This document shows, one piece after another, positions 24,101 to 39,100 of a DNA stretch of 64,000 nt (the first letter of the stretch is position 1; each line of letters starts with the position of its first letter). The translations under genes were made by a program, and so were the position numbers. This DNA is from Siphonodentalium dalli (taxonomy: Eukaryota > Mollusca > Scaphopoda > Gadilida > Siphonodentaliidae), in contig CP136061.1 of the NCBI GenBank assembly GCA_032622095.1, positions 232,810,944 to 232,874,943 on the forward strand. Reading direction: 5' to 3'. Below the pieces are notes generated by a model, which searched no databases, was not told the origin of the DNA, and saw only the letters and a list, made by a program, of their open reading frames with translations.

Positions 24101-27100
24101 GTCTGCTACTTTTTCCTGAGAACCCCTCTGAATGATGGACCTTCCCAATGTATACTTTTAAAATGAAATGGGAAAATCCATTTAGTAAAGAAAGAATATA
24201 ATATATCATTTCCAAGCAACTGCTAACTGGAAGTTATGACTATTGAAAGTTAAATTTTTATCAGCTGAGATTCCATTGAATTATCCACAATCTTTGTGAA
24301 GTTTATCTACAGTAATGCCCTAAATAATCGACTCCTTAACCACAGCAGAATTATGGGTAACTTTTCAGGATTTAGTTGGAAATATGGCTTGTTGCCATTC
24401 ATCGGAAAGCTCTCACTGAGAGCTTTCCGATGAATGGCAGTGCGAACTTTCCGATGAATGGCAACAAGCCATATTTCCGACGTAATCATGAAAAGTTACC
24501 CATAATTCTGCTGTGGTAAAGGAGTCGATTATTTAGGGCATTACTGTATGTGTAATTTAGTTGTAATTAAAATGGTAATCATGTTAACATTTCTCCATCC
24601 TTGATGCCAGCAATTTGAATTGCAGTTTCCTAACTGCAGGTTTGTTGACTGTCAACTCTTGTTTAATTTCAGTGGATCAGTCTACTCTTGTGGATTGAAT
24701 ACATGTCATCAGTTAGGACAGTTCCCAGTTCCGGAGAAGAGTTTGGTACCCAAACAGGTAGGTGTCCCAGCAAGTCTGCAAATAGTGTGCCTGTCATTTG
24801 CAAAATTAGGTCCCCAGAGAGTGAATTTAGTGATGCTATCCTAAACAGTAGGAAAGCATCACCAAATTCACCCTCTGGAGACTTCATTCTGCTTTGGTCT
24901 CATCTTCTGGGAAATATATATAGTCTCAAAATAACATTGTTTTTATTTACTTTTTCCCTTCTGGGAAATTTTAATATCCCTTAATTTGCAGAAGATAAAA
25001 TAATAAAATGAATGTCACCATCTTTAACTGAGGAACTTCAATCTCTTCCTAGGTCTCCCATAACAGTTGAGGCCTAAGCAGAATAAGGTTCCCAGAGGCA
25101 ACCTTTCCGCTAGTAGGGCAGGGGGTCCCTTTAAGGGTCCCATTCCCCCAGCCAATTTTTCCCCTTCTGTCATACAACAGGACATATTCCATATGTATAA
25201 TGGTATAAAGATGTTTACTTCTCAATTTTGTTGGGACAGTACTAAGAAATTTAAATAGTTGACAAATTTATTTGATTTCTAGCGAGAATACACACTCGGA
25301 CCACTCTAACACTAAAAGTTGGATGTCAGTATGTCTGTAGGCCAGAGCTAACATTCAACGTGCAGGGTCGATGTGTTCCATTCAGTTTTTACTGAAATGC
25401 TCCGGATTTTAAAACGAGTACACCCGGCTCTGCACGTTGCACGCTAGCTCCAACCTGCAGACACAGTTACCGGGGGTAGATGAACTGAGGAAGTGATCAA
25501 ACCAAACATCACTAGAACACATGCTTTGTGCGGGATCGCGCCATTAAATTCATCCTCTGGGGACCTCATTCTGCAAATGACAGACACGCTTTTTGCAGGC
25601 TTGTGTCCCAGTCATAAGGATACTTAGCACATTAGACCCACTATACCTGTAACTATTCATCATGAATTCAATATATCGTGATACACTTTCACGTATCATT
25701 TCATGTGTTTCATATAGAGGAACTCAAATAATTTCTGAAGATTTTCATGTGTAAAAGAACAAAACCTGCAATTGCCTCTCAAGATTACATGTAGAGTTTA
25801 ATATTTCCCGGTTTATTTTGGAAAACGGAACCGGGACATTTTTCATCCCTGGATCCGGGAACCGGGAAAATTCCCGGTTTATTTGCTGACATCATATTAT
25901 GATAATAACTTACTGCCGAATGTCAAAATTTATACACAACATGGTTTTAATGCAAAATCTCTTTAATTACTTTTGAAACTTACAGTTGAACAACAAAGTA
26001 ACACTCGAATCTTGCCGCATTCTTGCGCCATTTAAACAAAAATAAACACATGATTGATTTTCACAGTTCATAGTCAAATCGTACTGTAGTTTAGCGTACC
26101 GTACCGTTAATGTCATCAATTTAGCAGCATCAACGAAGACTCGATCACCCTAAAGTGAAGTTCGTTAAGCAACCGTCTGTTTTACGTAGAAGTTTTGCGA
26201 TAGAACTTCCGTAAAAACAGAAGGTTTCTTAAAGAACTGTCACTTAATCGTGACCGAATCTTTGTTGAAAATTTGCCAGCACTTGAGAAGCTATGCTCGG
26301 ACTCCACAGATGTCGGTTTGTCTGTTTTCAGAGCTTCATATAGGAAATTTAAGTTTTCCGTCCGCAAGTTGTTCGCTTCGTACAATTTAAACTCTGCAGC
26401 GATGTTGGGTGTGGTTCGCTGCACGTTTCCACCTGTGCGGATTTGTGCGATGTTGAAGCGTCAAATTCGTCATCTTAAGCGACCTCACACAGCTTCGCAA
26501 ACTCACAACGTTCGGTGCAACCGTGCAAGGCATTTGAAATATACAACACTGTCTAGACTCTAGATCAAAGAAGTCCCCGACAAACTGAAAAGCCGCGTCA
26601 GTAATGCCATCATGTCGCAGAATCGCATTGATGTGTTTGACCTCAAACGGCGAGTGAGACAATGTTGTCAATTTCACTGTGTCTGTTTATATTAGTAACA
26701 CTATCAATGCCGGCCATTCCAGGGTGCCCCAAAAACGTTATAATTACGTGCAGACTGCAGTTAACACTAGATATGACGGTAACGAATCTAACGATCAAAC
26801 GATATACATGATTGTGCTTAAATCGTACATATACACACTCTTAAATACACTATGTTCCGACTCAAATCGCATCACAATGGACGTTTTACATTTCCCGGTT
26901 CCCGGTTTTGAAAATCCCGATTTCGGGACTTGTCAATTGGAAATCGGGAACCGGGAATTCCCGGTCCCGAATTAAACTCTAATTACATGTCTATTTGACT
27001 CGGCTGGATAACTATTACACTCCATTTTAGTAAAAAAAAAAACGAACTCTATCTTTAGTTATAAACATGTTGATTCTGATAAATCAGGTGGTAAATCATT

Positions 27101-30100
27101 TGAGAACGCTAATTATTTCATATATCATGATATATATTGTATCGAATTAGTGTATCAGGATATGTAATGTATCATGTATTGTGATTTATATCGTATCATG
27201 ACTAGGTGTATCGTTACAGCCCTAGGACCAGCATAAGCTGTCTAATGATGTTAAAGCTTGGTAAATTCATGATAATTACAGATTGATGTTCAACAAAAGG
27301 GGGTCACTTGATTCCTGTTGTATTTGGACAAGATTGTCAGTTGTTAACCAAGGGTCCATGGTTTTTATGTGCAGTAGTATTGTTTTATATAAGAAATGAG
27401 TGACGGCTTCAATGTTGTCATGGGATTTGGACAACACAAATTTAATTCTGCGGCCATTTGTTCAACTTATTATCTCAATATTTCCAAAGGGAACTACTCT
27501 CCCTCGAGGGCTGTAACGATACACCCCTGCTGGGATACGATACGCATGGCAATTTTTGCTCACGTTACGTTATGGGTATCACAATTCGCATTAGACATCT
27601 GTTAAAACATATTGCAATATGATTCCTCAGAAAGTATCACGTATTAATCGATATACCCCTCTACCCTGCAGGTTATACACAAACTGTTGAAAGGCAAACA
27701 TCTAAAAGGAGTGTGTTGTGGGAGATTCCACACTGTACTGTCCAGCTCTGATGCTATCTACACTTTTGGATTAAACGCTGGTCAACTTGGTGAGTAGTAT
27801 TTAGATATCAATTTTATCTCAGCAACTCTAAGGAGATTTATTGCGAAAATTATTCTGAACGTGTTTTATGTACCAACTCATACTGTCCGGAGTGTGTCTG
27901 ACTCCAGCCAGCATATATTCTCAATTATTTTATATGTATAGTTCACCGAGGGTCATACTGTATTATGATTGAAACAAGTGCCGTCATGTGTCTTTGAGTA
28001 GTTTTGACCATTGCCAAGCCTGCAAATAGCGTGTCTGTCATTTGCAGAATGAGGTCCCCAGAGGGTGAATTTAGTGATGCTATCCCGCAAAGCGGGCTAG
28101 CATCACCAAATTCACCCTCTGGGGACCTCATTCTGCTTAGGCCCTTAACTGCTAGGTAGACCTTGGATCAGACAGAAGTTTCCCAGTTGAAGTTGATGAT
28201 GTTCACATATTGGGCACCTCGATTATGCATTTTATCTTCTGCAAATTAGGGGATATAGAAACTTCCCCGAATTGTAACTAAAAACAATGTTAATTTGATA
28301 CTATAGATACTTCCCAGAAGATGAGGCCTAAGCAGAATGAGGTTCCCAGAGGGTGAATTTGGTGATGCTAGCCCGCTGTGCGGGATAGCATCACTAAATT
28401 CACCCTCTGGTGACCTCATTCTGCAAATGACAGACACGCTATTTGCAGGCTTGACCATTGCCCAGCAAGTGAGCTATCATCCGGGCTATAGTCTTTTAAC
28501 TAATATATGCCTGCTGACATCACGGTAGGTGAAAGGTGAGAGTAATGGCAAGCAAACTATCACCCTGGATATAGTCTTCGAACTATTACCAGCCTGCTGA
28601 CATCATGGTTGGTGCAAGGTGAGAAATGTGTCATATATAATAAAACACCTGTCTTCCAATCTTCAAAGTACTGGGGGTGGGGTGGGTGGTGCAGATGGAC
28701 AGTCTCTGTGATGGTGACATGCATATCGGGGTGGGGCGTGGCTTAGAGAATCATTCTGCTGTTAACCAAATCTAATTATTGAGTTTTATGCTTCTGGGAC
28801 AAACAGGAAGACGGGTCGGCTAGTGCTATGTTTGTCCCAGTCAAAACTGCCAGCACTCATCATTTATTTTTAATTATAATCTCAATTATTATATATGAAC
28901 AGTTCACCAGGGTTCATACTTTATTTTTATTGGACCATAGCCATCACGTGTCAAGTGAGGAGTTTTGACCATTGCCCGGCAAGCGAACTATCTTGTTTTT
29001 GATCAAAATCTAACTTTTGTTAAAGATTCATGTTGGGGAATTATGACTACAAATTTGCATGTTATCTATTATAACCTTCCATTGATTAAATCTAACTCGC
29101 ATTTATTTGAGACATCATGTGCTTGTATTGTTTACTGATGGACAAATCTGCGAAACTACTGAATGCATATACACATCTTACAATCTATACATATTCAATT
29201 CTTGAATTGTCTGCAGTATATGATTATGTGATATTTATGTGGTGGTAAACCAGTGTATAACCACTTAACCACGATTCAAAATAATGAATATAGATGTGCC
29301 ACATAGGGTAATCATGTGCTTGTATTGTTTACTGATGGACAAATCTGCGAAACTACTGAAATCCTAGATGCACGCATCAAAATAATAACCAAGCCTTCAG
29401 CAAACGGTGTGCGAGTTCTTTGTTCATACAGTTATTCCGGGTACTATTCTTATCCCTTTACCCAACAGAACGGCCCTGTGCCAATGCATTCTCTTATATA
29501 TGCGAGTCGACCATAGGTCGCCTCGCATATATAAGAGAATGCATTGGCACAGGGCCGTTCTGTAATTATAAAATTGTTAAAGAATGTAAGAAAAAATGGT
29601 AAAAAAAGATTTTTTTTTGGCCAACGCATTCTCTTATATATGCGAGGCGACCTATGGTCGACTCGCATATATAAGAGAATGCATTGGCACAGGGCATAAC
29701 TGTAACTATCACAATGTGGTCAAGGAGCCGGTTCCAATGATATCCATATTTGTATGGTTCTATTGAGACAGACCGAAGATATTTTAGGCTGTTGAAGCTT
29801 TATTTGGCCGGTTTGTTGGGTAAAGGGTTAACTAGTTTTCAACTTCCCAGCTTCTCTCTTGTCATGACAGCATAATCAGAGATGCACTACATCGTGTATA
29901 GATGTTGGGCCATTGGCGATATTTTTCGGCCATTTCTTTTTTTTTAGCAAATGGCCCTGGTTGCATGAACACTGACTTGGAGTAGAGAAGGAGAAATCGT
30001 AGTCTGTATTCATAATTTTGGTTGTGGTCTTTATCTACCCACCACATACCTCATGACCATGATTTTATTTTTCAAGGCCATCATAAAGGTGAAAGGTTAC

Positions 30101-33100
30101 AGACGCAGCCCCGACAGGTAGCATTCTTCAACAACAAAGACATGGGTATAGATTTGGTATCTTGCTCAGATTCTGCCACAGTGGTAATGACTGTTAAAGG
30201 TGACTTCTACATACTACATGAATACCAATGTAGAAAGGTGGCATCCAAGTAAGTGTCTGGTCGAGTCATTGTGGTAACATCATTACTTCAAATTTAAATT
30301 AAATAATTCCCGACTATTTGGGTCCTAGAAGTCACTATTCCAGTTTGCTTTGGAATTTTAGTCATTTAAATTTGAAGAAAGCTGTTGTTCTTGTGTGCCA
30401 CGAGACCTTTTATTTTCTTTACTGTCTTTTTTTTACAGTGATTAGATTTAATCAACTGTTCACATGTGTTAGACATCAATTTCCAAATGTATCTACTTAA
30501 AGTAGATCATGTCTTGAATATCTACTCTGGCTGGCTAATGCCTGTAGAGATCATATTCCTCTCGTCCAAAACCTGGCAACTTTTTCATGTTCCGACCTGG
30601 TATGACTTGGGATTCATAACATTGAATAAACAATGCAGGGAATATATTTATTTTCTTAATACTTGTTCCATAAACGCACATGGCTCATTCGAGTTCCAAA
30701 TTTTGTCTGTGAAACAAAGGCTGTTTGGTTCTATCATATCAGGAATAGACTAAATCAGATCGCTCTTTTCTGTTCCATGCCGTAAAAATGGCTGTTTTTA
30801 TTTTGGGACCCAAACATCGTGTTCGAAGTTGTTTTTTTTATGACTTCAATGTTTCTTTCTGGGACATATAATGCTCGTAGAAAGGTAGTTCAAGTATTTA
30901 TTGATCTATTTCGACACCAGGAAAAATTCACTAGCAAATATTATTAGGTTTATTTTGGATTGCAAACTGCCAAGTGGCTTTAATAATATATTTTACACTA
31001 GGGGAGGTTGCAATATTTTTGTGAGTCATTATCACAGTAAACATTGAATTGATTAGCCAGGAGAAATACATGTTCACAAACAGCAAATCTTCTTTGTCTC
31101 ATAGAAGATATTTGTTAAAGATTGTTGTTTGTTACATATACCTTATGAATATGTTTGTTCGTTTTGTTTAGTTCTGATTCAACTTCATTTTTGCGACTGT
31201 AGGATATATAAAATGGTCACATAAACTAAAACTAAGGATACATATGACTGCTATATTGTATGCTATTAAATATTATAAATATTAAATTAAAAACTCGAAG
31301 ATGATGTCTCCATTATTGCGATTGAGTATAATGAATTATGGATATATCGACTGCATTTATTTTTCCAACAATAGTTGTGTTTGACAATGTGTGGGAAAAA
31401 CTCTGCACCACTCTCCAATGAAATGAAGGGAATCCCATCAATACAGAAACTGATTTAACCCTTTACCCAACAAACCGGCCAAAACCGGCCAAATAAAGAT
31501 TCAACAGCCTAAAATATCTTCGGTCTGTCTCAATAGAACCATACAAATATGGATATCATTGGAACCGGCTCCTTGACCACATTGTGATAGTTACAGTTAT
31601 GCCCTGTGCCAATGCATTCTCTTATATATGCGAGTCGACCATAGGTCGCCTCGCATATATAAGAGAATGCATTGGCCTAAAAAAAATCTTTTTTTAACAC
31701 TTTTTACCATTTTTTTTTACATTCTTTAACAATTTTATAATTTTTAATGTGTTAAGCCAATGCATTCTCTTATATATGCGAGGCGACCTATGGTCGACTC
31801 GCATATATAAGAGAATGCATTGGCACAGGGCCGTTCTGTTGGGTAAAGGGTTAAATCACAAATCTAGAGACATACATCTGGCTTTTCAAAGAGACTGGAT
31901 GTCAAGATGTAACTCTCTCTCTATTCCAGGTTGTTGGACATAAATCTCTAACCATCTCTTCACTGGTTGTCACTCATAAGCTTTGATTTTCTCTGTTCAC
32001 AGGTGGCTAGATATAAAACAGTTAGAGATAGTAGGGGGAAACTTGGACCATTGCACCGATCTTGATGTGCTCAGAGAACAGGGTGGTTCTGAAGCGATGA
32101 TAATGCTACTAAATGGAACTGGGAAAGTAAGTTTTCAGTTTACAGTATTAAGTAACTGCTGAAGTATATGTTCACAAACATTGTGAATTTTTATGCTGGG
32201 ATGATGAAATAGATTCAAATGTTTTCTTCAAGGAACTGTAATATAAATCATTATCTGCATTATCAAAATCACAATGCAATACATCATTGAGTTGAAGTAG
32301 GAGTTAAACGAGTATGACCGGTTTCTTTACTAAATACTCCTTGGCACGATTAGTTCACTTGCGAAATGTTAAGATAATAAGTTCAACAAACGGCCATAGG
32401 TTTATGGCCATTTGTTGAACTTATTATCTTAACATTTCGCACCAGTGAATAGGAATCCTTGTGTATTGGCATTATCTGTTTGTTTATCATCTGCCTATAT
32501 TTCCTGAACATCCCTCCAGATGAATAATAGACCATTCCAATGTATACTTTTAGAACTGATGGGAGAATCCATTATAATGGTTCTACATTGCTGGAACACT
32601 TATATGGTCATGCCTCAATGTAAACTGTTTGGAAAATTGAAGGATTTCATTCCATAGATATCTAGAATTCTTGCAAAACATAAAAATAAGTACTTCCCTC
32701 CCCATCTTATTTTCTATGTATAATTCCTCTGAGAACATATATATCTATTTATAATGGCCTAAACCTGAATATTGATTTATTGACATACATTTTAATTATC
32801 TGTCTTATTCAGGTCTTTTTATGGCGAGCTTCTGACCCCACAGTGAAACGTTGCAGATTTCTCACGAAGCGTAACTTCAGCATTACCAGTATTGCCTTGA
32901 ACACGACTAACATTGGCATGGTAACTGATGTTGGTGATGCTCTGATTGGTACAATTGCCAGAAAAAAGAATCCTAAAGATCAAACACCAGTAGCTAAAGG
33001 TAAAGGCCAAAATATATTTTAATATCTTGTTTCGCATGCATTTTTAGCTCAACTTTACTTTGTCAAGTTTGAGCTATTGCCATGGCTTGGTATCCATCGT

Positions 33101-36100
33101 CCGTGTGTGTGTGCGTGTGTGTCAACAAGTTCCTTCAGCATGGGCTACAGGTCGTACCTTTGGTCGGATCATTATGAAATTTGTCATTGACATGTAGATG
33201 GGAATGAGTCATTCGGCTAAAAAACATGGCCGCCAGTGGCCATCTTTGATTTCAAAAGTCAATCCATTAGCACGGGCTACAGGTCGTCGTACTGTTGTCT
33301 GATCATCATTAAATTTGTCATGGATGTTAATATTGACATGTAAATGGGAACGAGTCATTTTGGGGTCATTCGGCCATAAAACATGGCCGCTGGCAGCCAT
33401 CATGGATTTTATTCTTTGCATGACTAAATCCTTTGGCATGGGCTACAAGTCGTATCTTTGGTTGGATCATTATGAAATTTGTCATGGCTGTTGACATTGA
33501 CATATAGATGATAATGTGTCATTTTGGGGTCATTCGGCAAAAAAACATTACTGCCAGAGGCCATCTTGGATTTCAAAATTCAATTCATGAGCACGGGCTG
33601 CAGGTCGTACTGTTTTTGGCCATAATTGTCCCCCGAAATTATTTTTTCTGGGGACTATTAAAATAGCCGGTGTCCATCCGTACGTGTGTCCAGAAATGGT
33701 TTTCGGATGATAACTTTAGTTTCGGTTATTAGATCAAAAGCAAATTTCATAGGTGAGTCTAACAGACCAAAATACAGGTCAAGTTCGAATATGGGTTTGC
33801 TCCGCCAATTTTTGCGAGAGTTATGGCCCTTTTTTTACTTAGAATCTTGTAATTTTCTGGTTTCCGGATGATAACTTCAGTTTGTGTGATCATATCTGAA
33901 CCAAATTTGGTATTTGAGTTTATCAGCCCTATATACAGGTCAAGTTCGAATATGGGTTTGCTCCGCCCATTTTTGCGAGAGTTGGCCCTTTTTGTCTGCC
34001 GACCCAACGGGTTCTGAGGACTATTATAATCAGCACGTCCGTGCGTCCGAGGTTTCTGGATGATAACTTTAGTTAGAGTGAACCAAATTAAATTAAATTT
34101 GGTATGTGGGTTTACTAGCAGAAAAGACAGGTCAAGTTCGAATTCTGGTTCCGTCCGCCAATTTTCACCAGAGTTATGCCCCTTTTTTACTTAGAAAACC
34201 CCTGAAAGTTGGTTTCCGGATGATAACTTTAGTAGAGTTAATCGGATTCAAACAAAATTTTTTGGCAGAGTTATGCCCCTTTTTCGACATAGAAAATTCA
34301 GTTTTTCTTCTGTTTTTTGGTTTCCGGATGATAACTTGATTTTGGATTGTTTATATGCAAAACCTGTTTTTTTGTGGATTACTTATATCAAAATACAGCT
34401 CAAGTTCGAATTTCGGTTTAATCCGATAATTTTTGCGAGAGTTACGGCCCTTTTTTGTCCGCCGACTCGACATATAAAACCCCAAAAGTTGCTGTCCGGA
34501 TGATAACTTTAGTAGAGTTAATCAGATTTAAACCAAATTTGGTATGTGTCTTTCTCCCAGCAAAACACAGGTCAAGTTCGAATTCGGGTTCCGTCCGCCA
34601 ATTTTCACCAGAGTTATGTCCCTTTTTGACTTAGAATGTTTGCCAATTTGAGGTTTCCGGATGATAACTTTAGTAAATGTGTACTGAATGAAATTAAATT
34701 TGGTATGTAGGTTTACTAGCACTAAAGACAGGTTTTTATGCGCAAACAATGGTCGTATCAAGCCGACGCTTAGAGGCGGACATGAGGTCTACCGACCTTT
34801 TATTCGACTTGGAATCCTGTCAATTTCTTGTTTCCGGATGATAACTTCAGTTTGTGTGATCGTATCTGAACCAAATTTGGAACGTGCGTTTATCAGCTCG
34901 AAATACAGGTCAAGTTCGAATATGGGTACAATCCACCCATTTTTGCTAGAGTTATGGTCCTTTTTCGACTTAGAATCCTGTCAATTTCTGGTTTCAGGAT
35001 GATAACTTTAGTTTGTGTGATCATATCTGAATCAAATTTAGTATGATAGTTTATCAGCCCAAAATACAGGTCAGGTTCGAATATGGGTTTGCTCTGCCCA
35101 TTTTTGTGAGAGTTATGGCCCTTTTACAACTTAGAATCCTGTCAATTTCTGGTTTCCGGATGATAACTTTAGTTTGTGTGATCATATCTGAATCAAATTT
35201 GGTATATGAGTTTATCAGCTCGAAATACAGATCAAGTTCGAATATGGGTACGATCCACCCATTTTGTTCTGAATTTAGTATCGGATTTAGGGTCCTTGTT
35301 ATTTTTTTCATAAAAGCTGATGCCCCCAATGAAGCCACTTTTTCGGGGGACACTGGCCGGACGGCCTTTTATTATATTTTGTATGTCAAATCCATTGTTT
35401 AGTAAACATTACTGTTACAGTGGAATTATTTATACAAGTCCTATTAATCCAATAAGATACCAAAGTTTAATCAAAACTTGACAGTAAACATTGGAAAGGA
35501 GAGAGGAAAGACATATTTGAAGTTGCTACAGTTTATTTATATGTACAAAATGGTTTCAACATGTGAAATTTGTCGTTATTGGAGAGTTATCAATAATTAA
35601 CATAAGAACAAAGTTCAACTATTTCTCCATGTTTTTCTTGGTGGTGATATTTTTACTGACCTTTAAAATTTTGGCACATTTACCCACTGCGACTGCATTA
35701 AGTCCCTTTAAGTAGTGTTCAAACGATTTGTCGACAAATGATCGTCGACGTTGGTTTGTCGGAAAATCGACTCTAACTTCCACAGTCGACTAGTCGGAAT
35801 ACAGTATATAATCTCATCAGCTGGCCTTGACAATGCATGGTTTCACTAAATGTGGGTCAGAAAAGCAGCAAAGATAGCTAGTCTATGTTCAAGAAGCTTT
35901 CCAAAGTCCGAACATATGTAATAATGTCGAGCTTGACATAGAACTACGCCGAAATTCGCCAATGCGATAATTCAAGTTAACAACTACTCATTTTCAATAC
36001 AAGAGCAGTAACTCTATATTTGACTTCTAAAAAGCACGTGGTCCATAAACAGTAAGTGTTAGGTCGCGGCGTACTTGACCGACGTCTCACGCATGTTCCA

Positions 36101-39100
36101 GGTTAATGCCACGTGGTCTATGTACGCATCATCGTATATATAATCATTAATTATTATAATGTCTGTCACACAGTGTGTGTGTTTTCTTTTGTTTTTTTTT
36201 TATTTTGAGCTGACTCTGAGACTGAGTATCGTTTATTTTCTATACCCTGGCAGGGAAGTATTTATGTGATTTCATGATTAAACAGAAAATCCCTCAATTA
36301 TTTCCTCAATTATTTATTCTCATTATCATCGTAGATCATCGTAGATTCGTAGGGAACTTATTTGCGATCGGTGGGTTTCTAGAGCACCGGTTCATTTGCA
36401 ACAAAACCACGTGACGTGTCACGTGATTCAATTCTCCGATCACAGTAGAGTGTAAATATTGTGATGATGGCACGGAATTTGTAATTTTCTTTCCCATGTG
36501 TTTCATTAGTATAAGGTTGGTGATGTATTTGGCCGACTAGTCGACGTCGACTCGACTTTTGGGGTTCGACTAGTCGACTCCAGAATCCCAGAGTCGTTTG
36601 AACACTACCTTTAAGTTGGAATTGAAGATTCATTCATTCATTTTTTTTCCAGAATTTTATTTCGTGTTTCAAAAGAAAGCCAATGGTCATAAGAAGCCAC
36701 TTTTTTGAGGAATATGTGGTCAAGCAGCCTTTTATATTTTAGGTCATGGTTCTGATGTCTTTGAATCTATAAGCCTCATGGATCTGCTGCTGAGAGATTC
36801 TACAGAGGACCTGCAGGTGCATCGAGTACCACATGTGCACCGCGCCACATGTTTGGCATGCGATAAAAAGGGAAAGAATTTTGCAGTCCTACAGTCATTA
36901 CCCAATGCTAGGTAAGAGTAAAATTTTAATCGGGACAAAATAATTGTCGTACATTTTTTTATACAAGACAAATCGAACAGGCCCATTTCCCCGATTCAAA
37001 TTTCCGATTCATTGTGTAATCAGTAACTATATTCAAACATGTGAATTTGTATATTTTATACTAATTTTCAGTCTGACAGATGTGCCAACAGTCAGTGCTT
37101 CGGAGATGGATGTTCACCTTGCTTCGTTGCTGAATGAATGCGACGAGAGTGATCTAATACATGATGTTATATTCAAGGTAATTGTCAATTATCAGCTTCA
37201 ACTGATTATGTTCATGAAAAACAATATGAGAGAAGACATGTTGACATGATTGCATGGCACAAAGGGAATTTTTAAATCATATCATGATAAAACTGCACAC
37301 ACTCATGTACTACTACAACAGGGTTCTCGCTTGAGGGGCAGTGTGCACCTATAGCCCCTATAGGGTCCCTTTCCCCTGGCACACATTTTCCCCTAGACAC
37401 ATTCCTCTACCCAATCCACAAAGTAATGCCCACATCACTTGTTTATCTCCCACTGAAAAAAAAACCAACAGGGAGCAATAAACAAAGATAGTAATTATTT
37501 TCTAGCTGACCACTCATTTTGTCTTTCGATTTAACTTTATGCTTTCATCACAAAATTTCTACCTACAATACAAATTTTATGCTTTACCAAAGAAAACAAT
37601 GAGGCGGGGCCCTTGAAACAAAACATAAATTTTTTTTATCTTACATTACTTACCCTTAACTCAGTTTGTTAAAAATAAAACCACAATTACGATTGCTTGA
37701 CTTTTTGTCCTTATATTACCATGGACAATCAGAAGTTGCTGATACGGGCTGATTTACTAATACTAGACATTCACAGTTGTTGGAATGGATTGAGATTTCC
37801 CACCATGCTACACTTCTGATTGTTATACGGCTGGATTTAACGTAGATAGTAAGTTCAACACACAAATGAAATTGGGTTAATAAAGTGTATTTAAAATCAT
37901 AAAGGCATCAACATAATCATCACATCACAGCAGCCAATATTAAAACCATTAAAGATAGTCCTTCAAATGAAATCTGCATTTCATTATATATTTAAAATTT
38001 GTAATCGAATAACTGTGTTTGACTATTTCAAAAACTAATTAATGAATGACGCCAATCATGCTAATTTTCCCGCCAGTAACAGGTGAGTGCTAATCAGAGT
38101 GCAGGCGACACTATCGTTCATGTTCGCTCTCACGAGTATGCACACTGACACACATTTAAGTTAACCCATAAAAGGCTGAAATAACAAAGCAGGATGCGCG
38201 CAAGTATCATGATACATAAAAGATTATATACAACCACGGTGTACTAAAACAGATAAAAACGGCACCTACAACATGATATTGGCTTACATATAAGCTACCC
38301 TTGTGATTACCTCATTTGCTTCAGTGCTGATTCATTCAGGTAGTCCCCCTGGTTAGAGCAACAACGTTTGATACTTTAATTTTTTTTCTCAGACTGAAAG
38401 GAAGACGTGGCCTGCTCACAGGTTAATTGTATGCAGTAGAAGTGACACTCTACGCAAGCTCGTGTCTGAGGCAGTTAAGGATTGTCCCGAAGGAGAGACC
38501 CCGATAGTGCTACTAAATGATGTTGATCCTCAACTGTTTACTCAACTACTCAAATATCTCTACACAGGCGCTTGTGACTTTATGAAAAATGGTGAGAAAA
38601 TTGACTATGTGGTTTCTAGCAATAGCATTTTTCCTCCAAAAGATCTAGTGATTGCAGATGATGTTATTATTGATAATAGAATGTCAGCCTTTGCTGTTAT
38701 TGAAGAGAAAAAGAAAGAAAACAAAGGAAAAAAGAAAGACAGCAAAGAGAACTCGGGAGGAAAGAATCCTGTGAAAGCTTTACAAGAACTTGCAAGGAAG
38801 CTCGGAATCAAGACACTTGTTAAAAAGTGAGTGTAATTTTTAATCTCTCTTAACTTTCTAAGCCCTATCCATGCTTGTGATTGGCTGCTTGACATTCACT
38901 ATTGCCTCTTTAACCCTTTCATGATGGGAGCTGCGCTGGTGCAGCATTAACTATTCTGTGCCAGTACATTATCTTATATATGCCAGTCTCACCTAGGGAG
39001 CCTTGCATATATAAGTGAATGCACTGGCTTACAAGGTCTAGGTAAATATTGTTATGACATTGGCACAGGATTTTTGCTAAATTTCAGGAAGCTCCAGTCA

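Noticed and set aside
33686-35353. Many short frames on both strands
   Set aside because: They repeat with the tandem unit (PKYRSSSNMG-like peptides) and carry no conserved domain.
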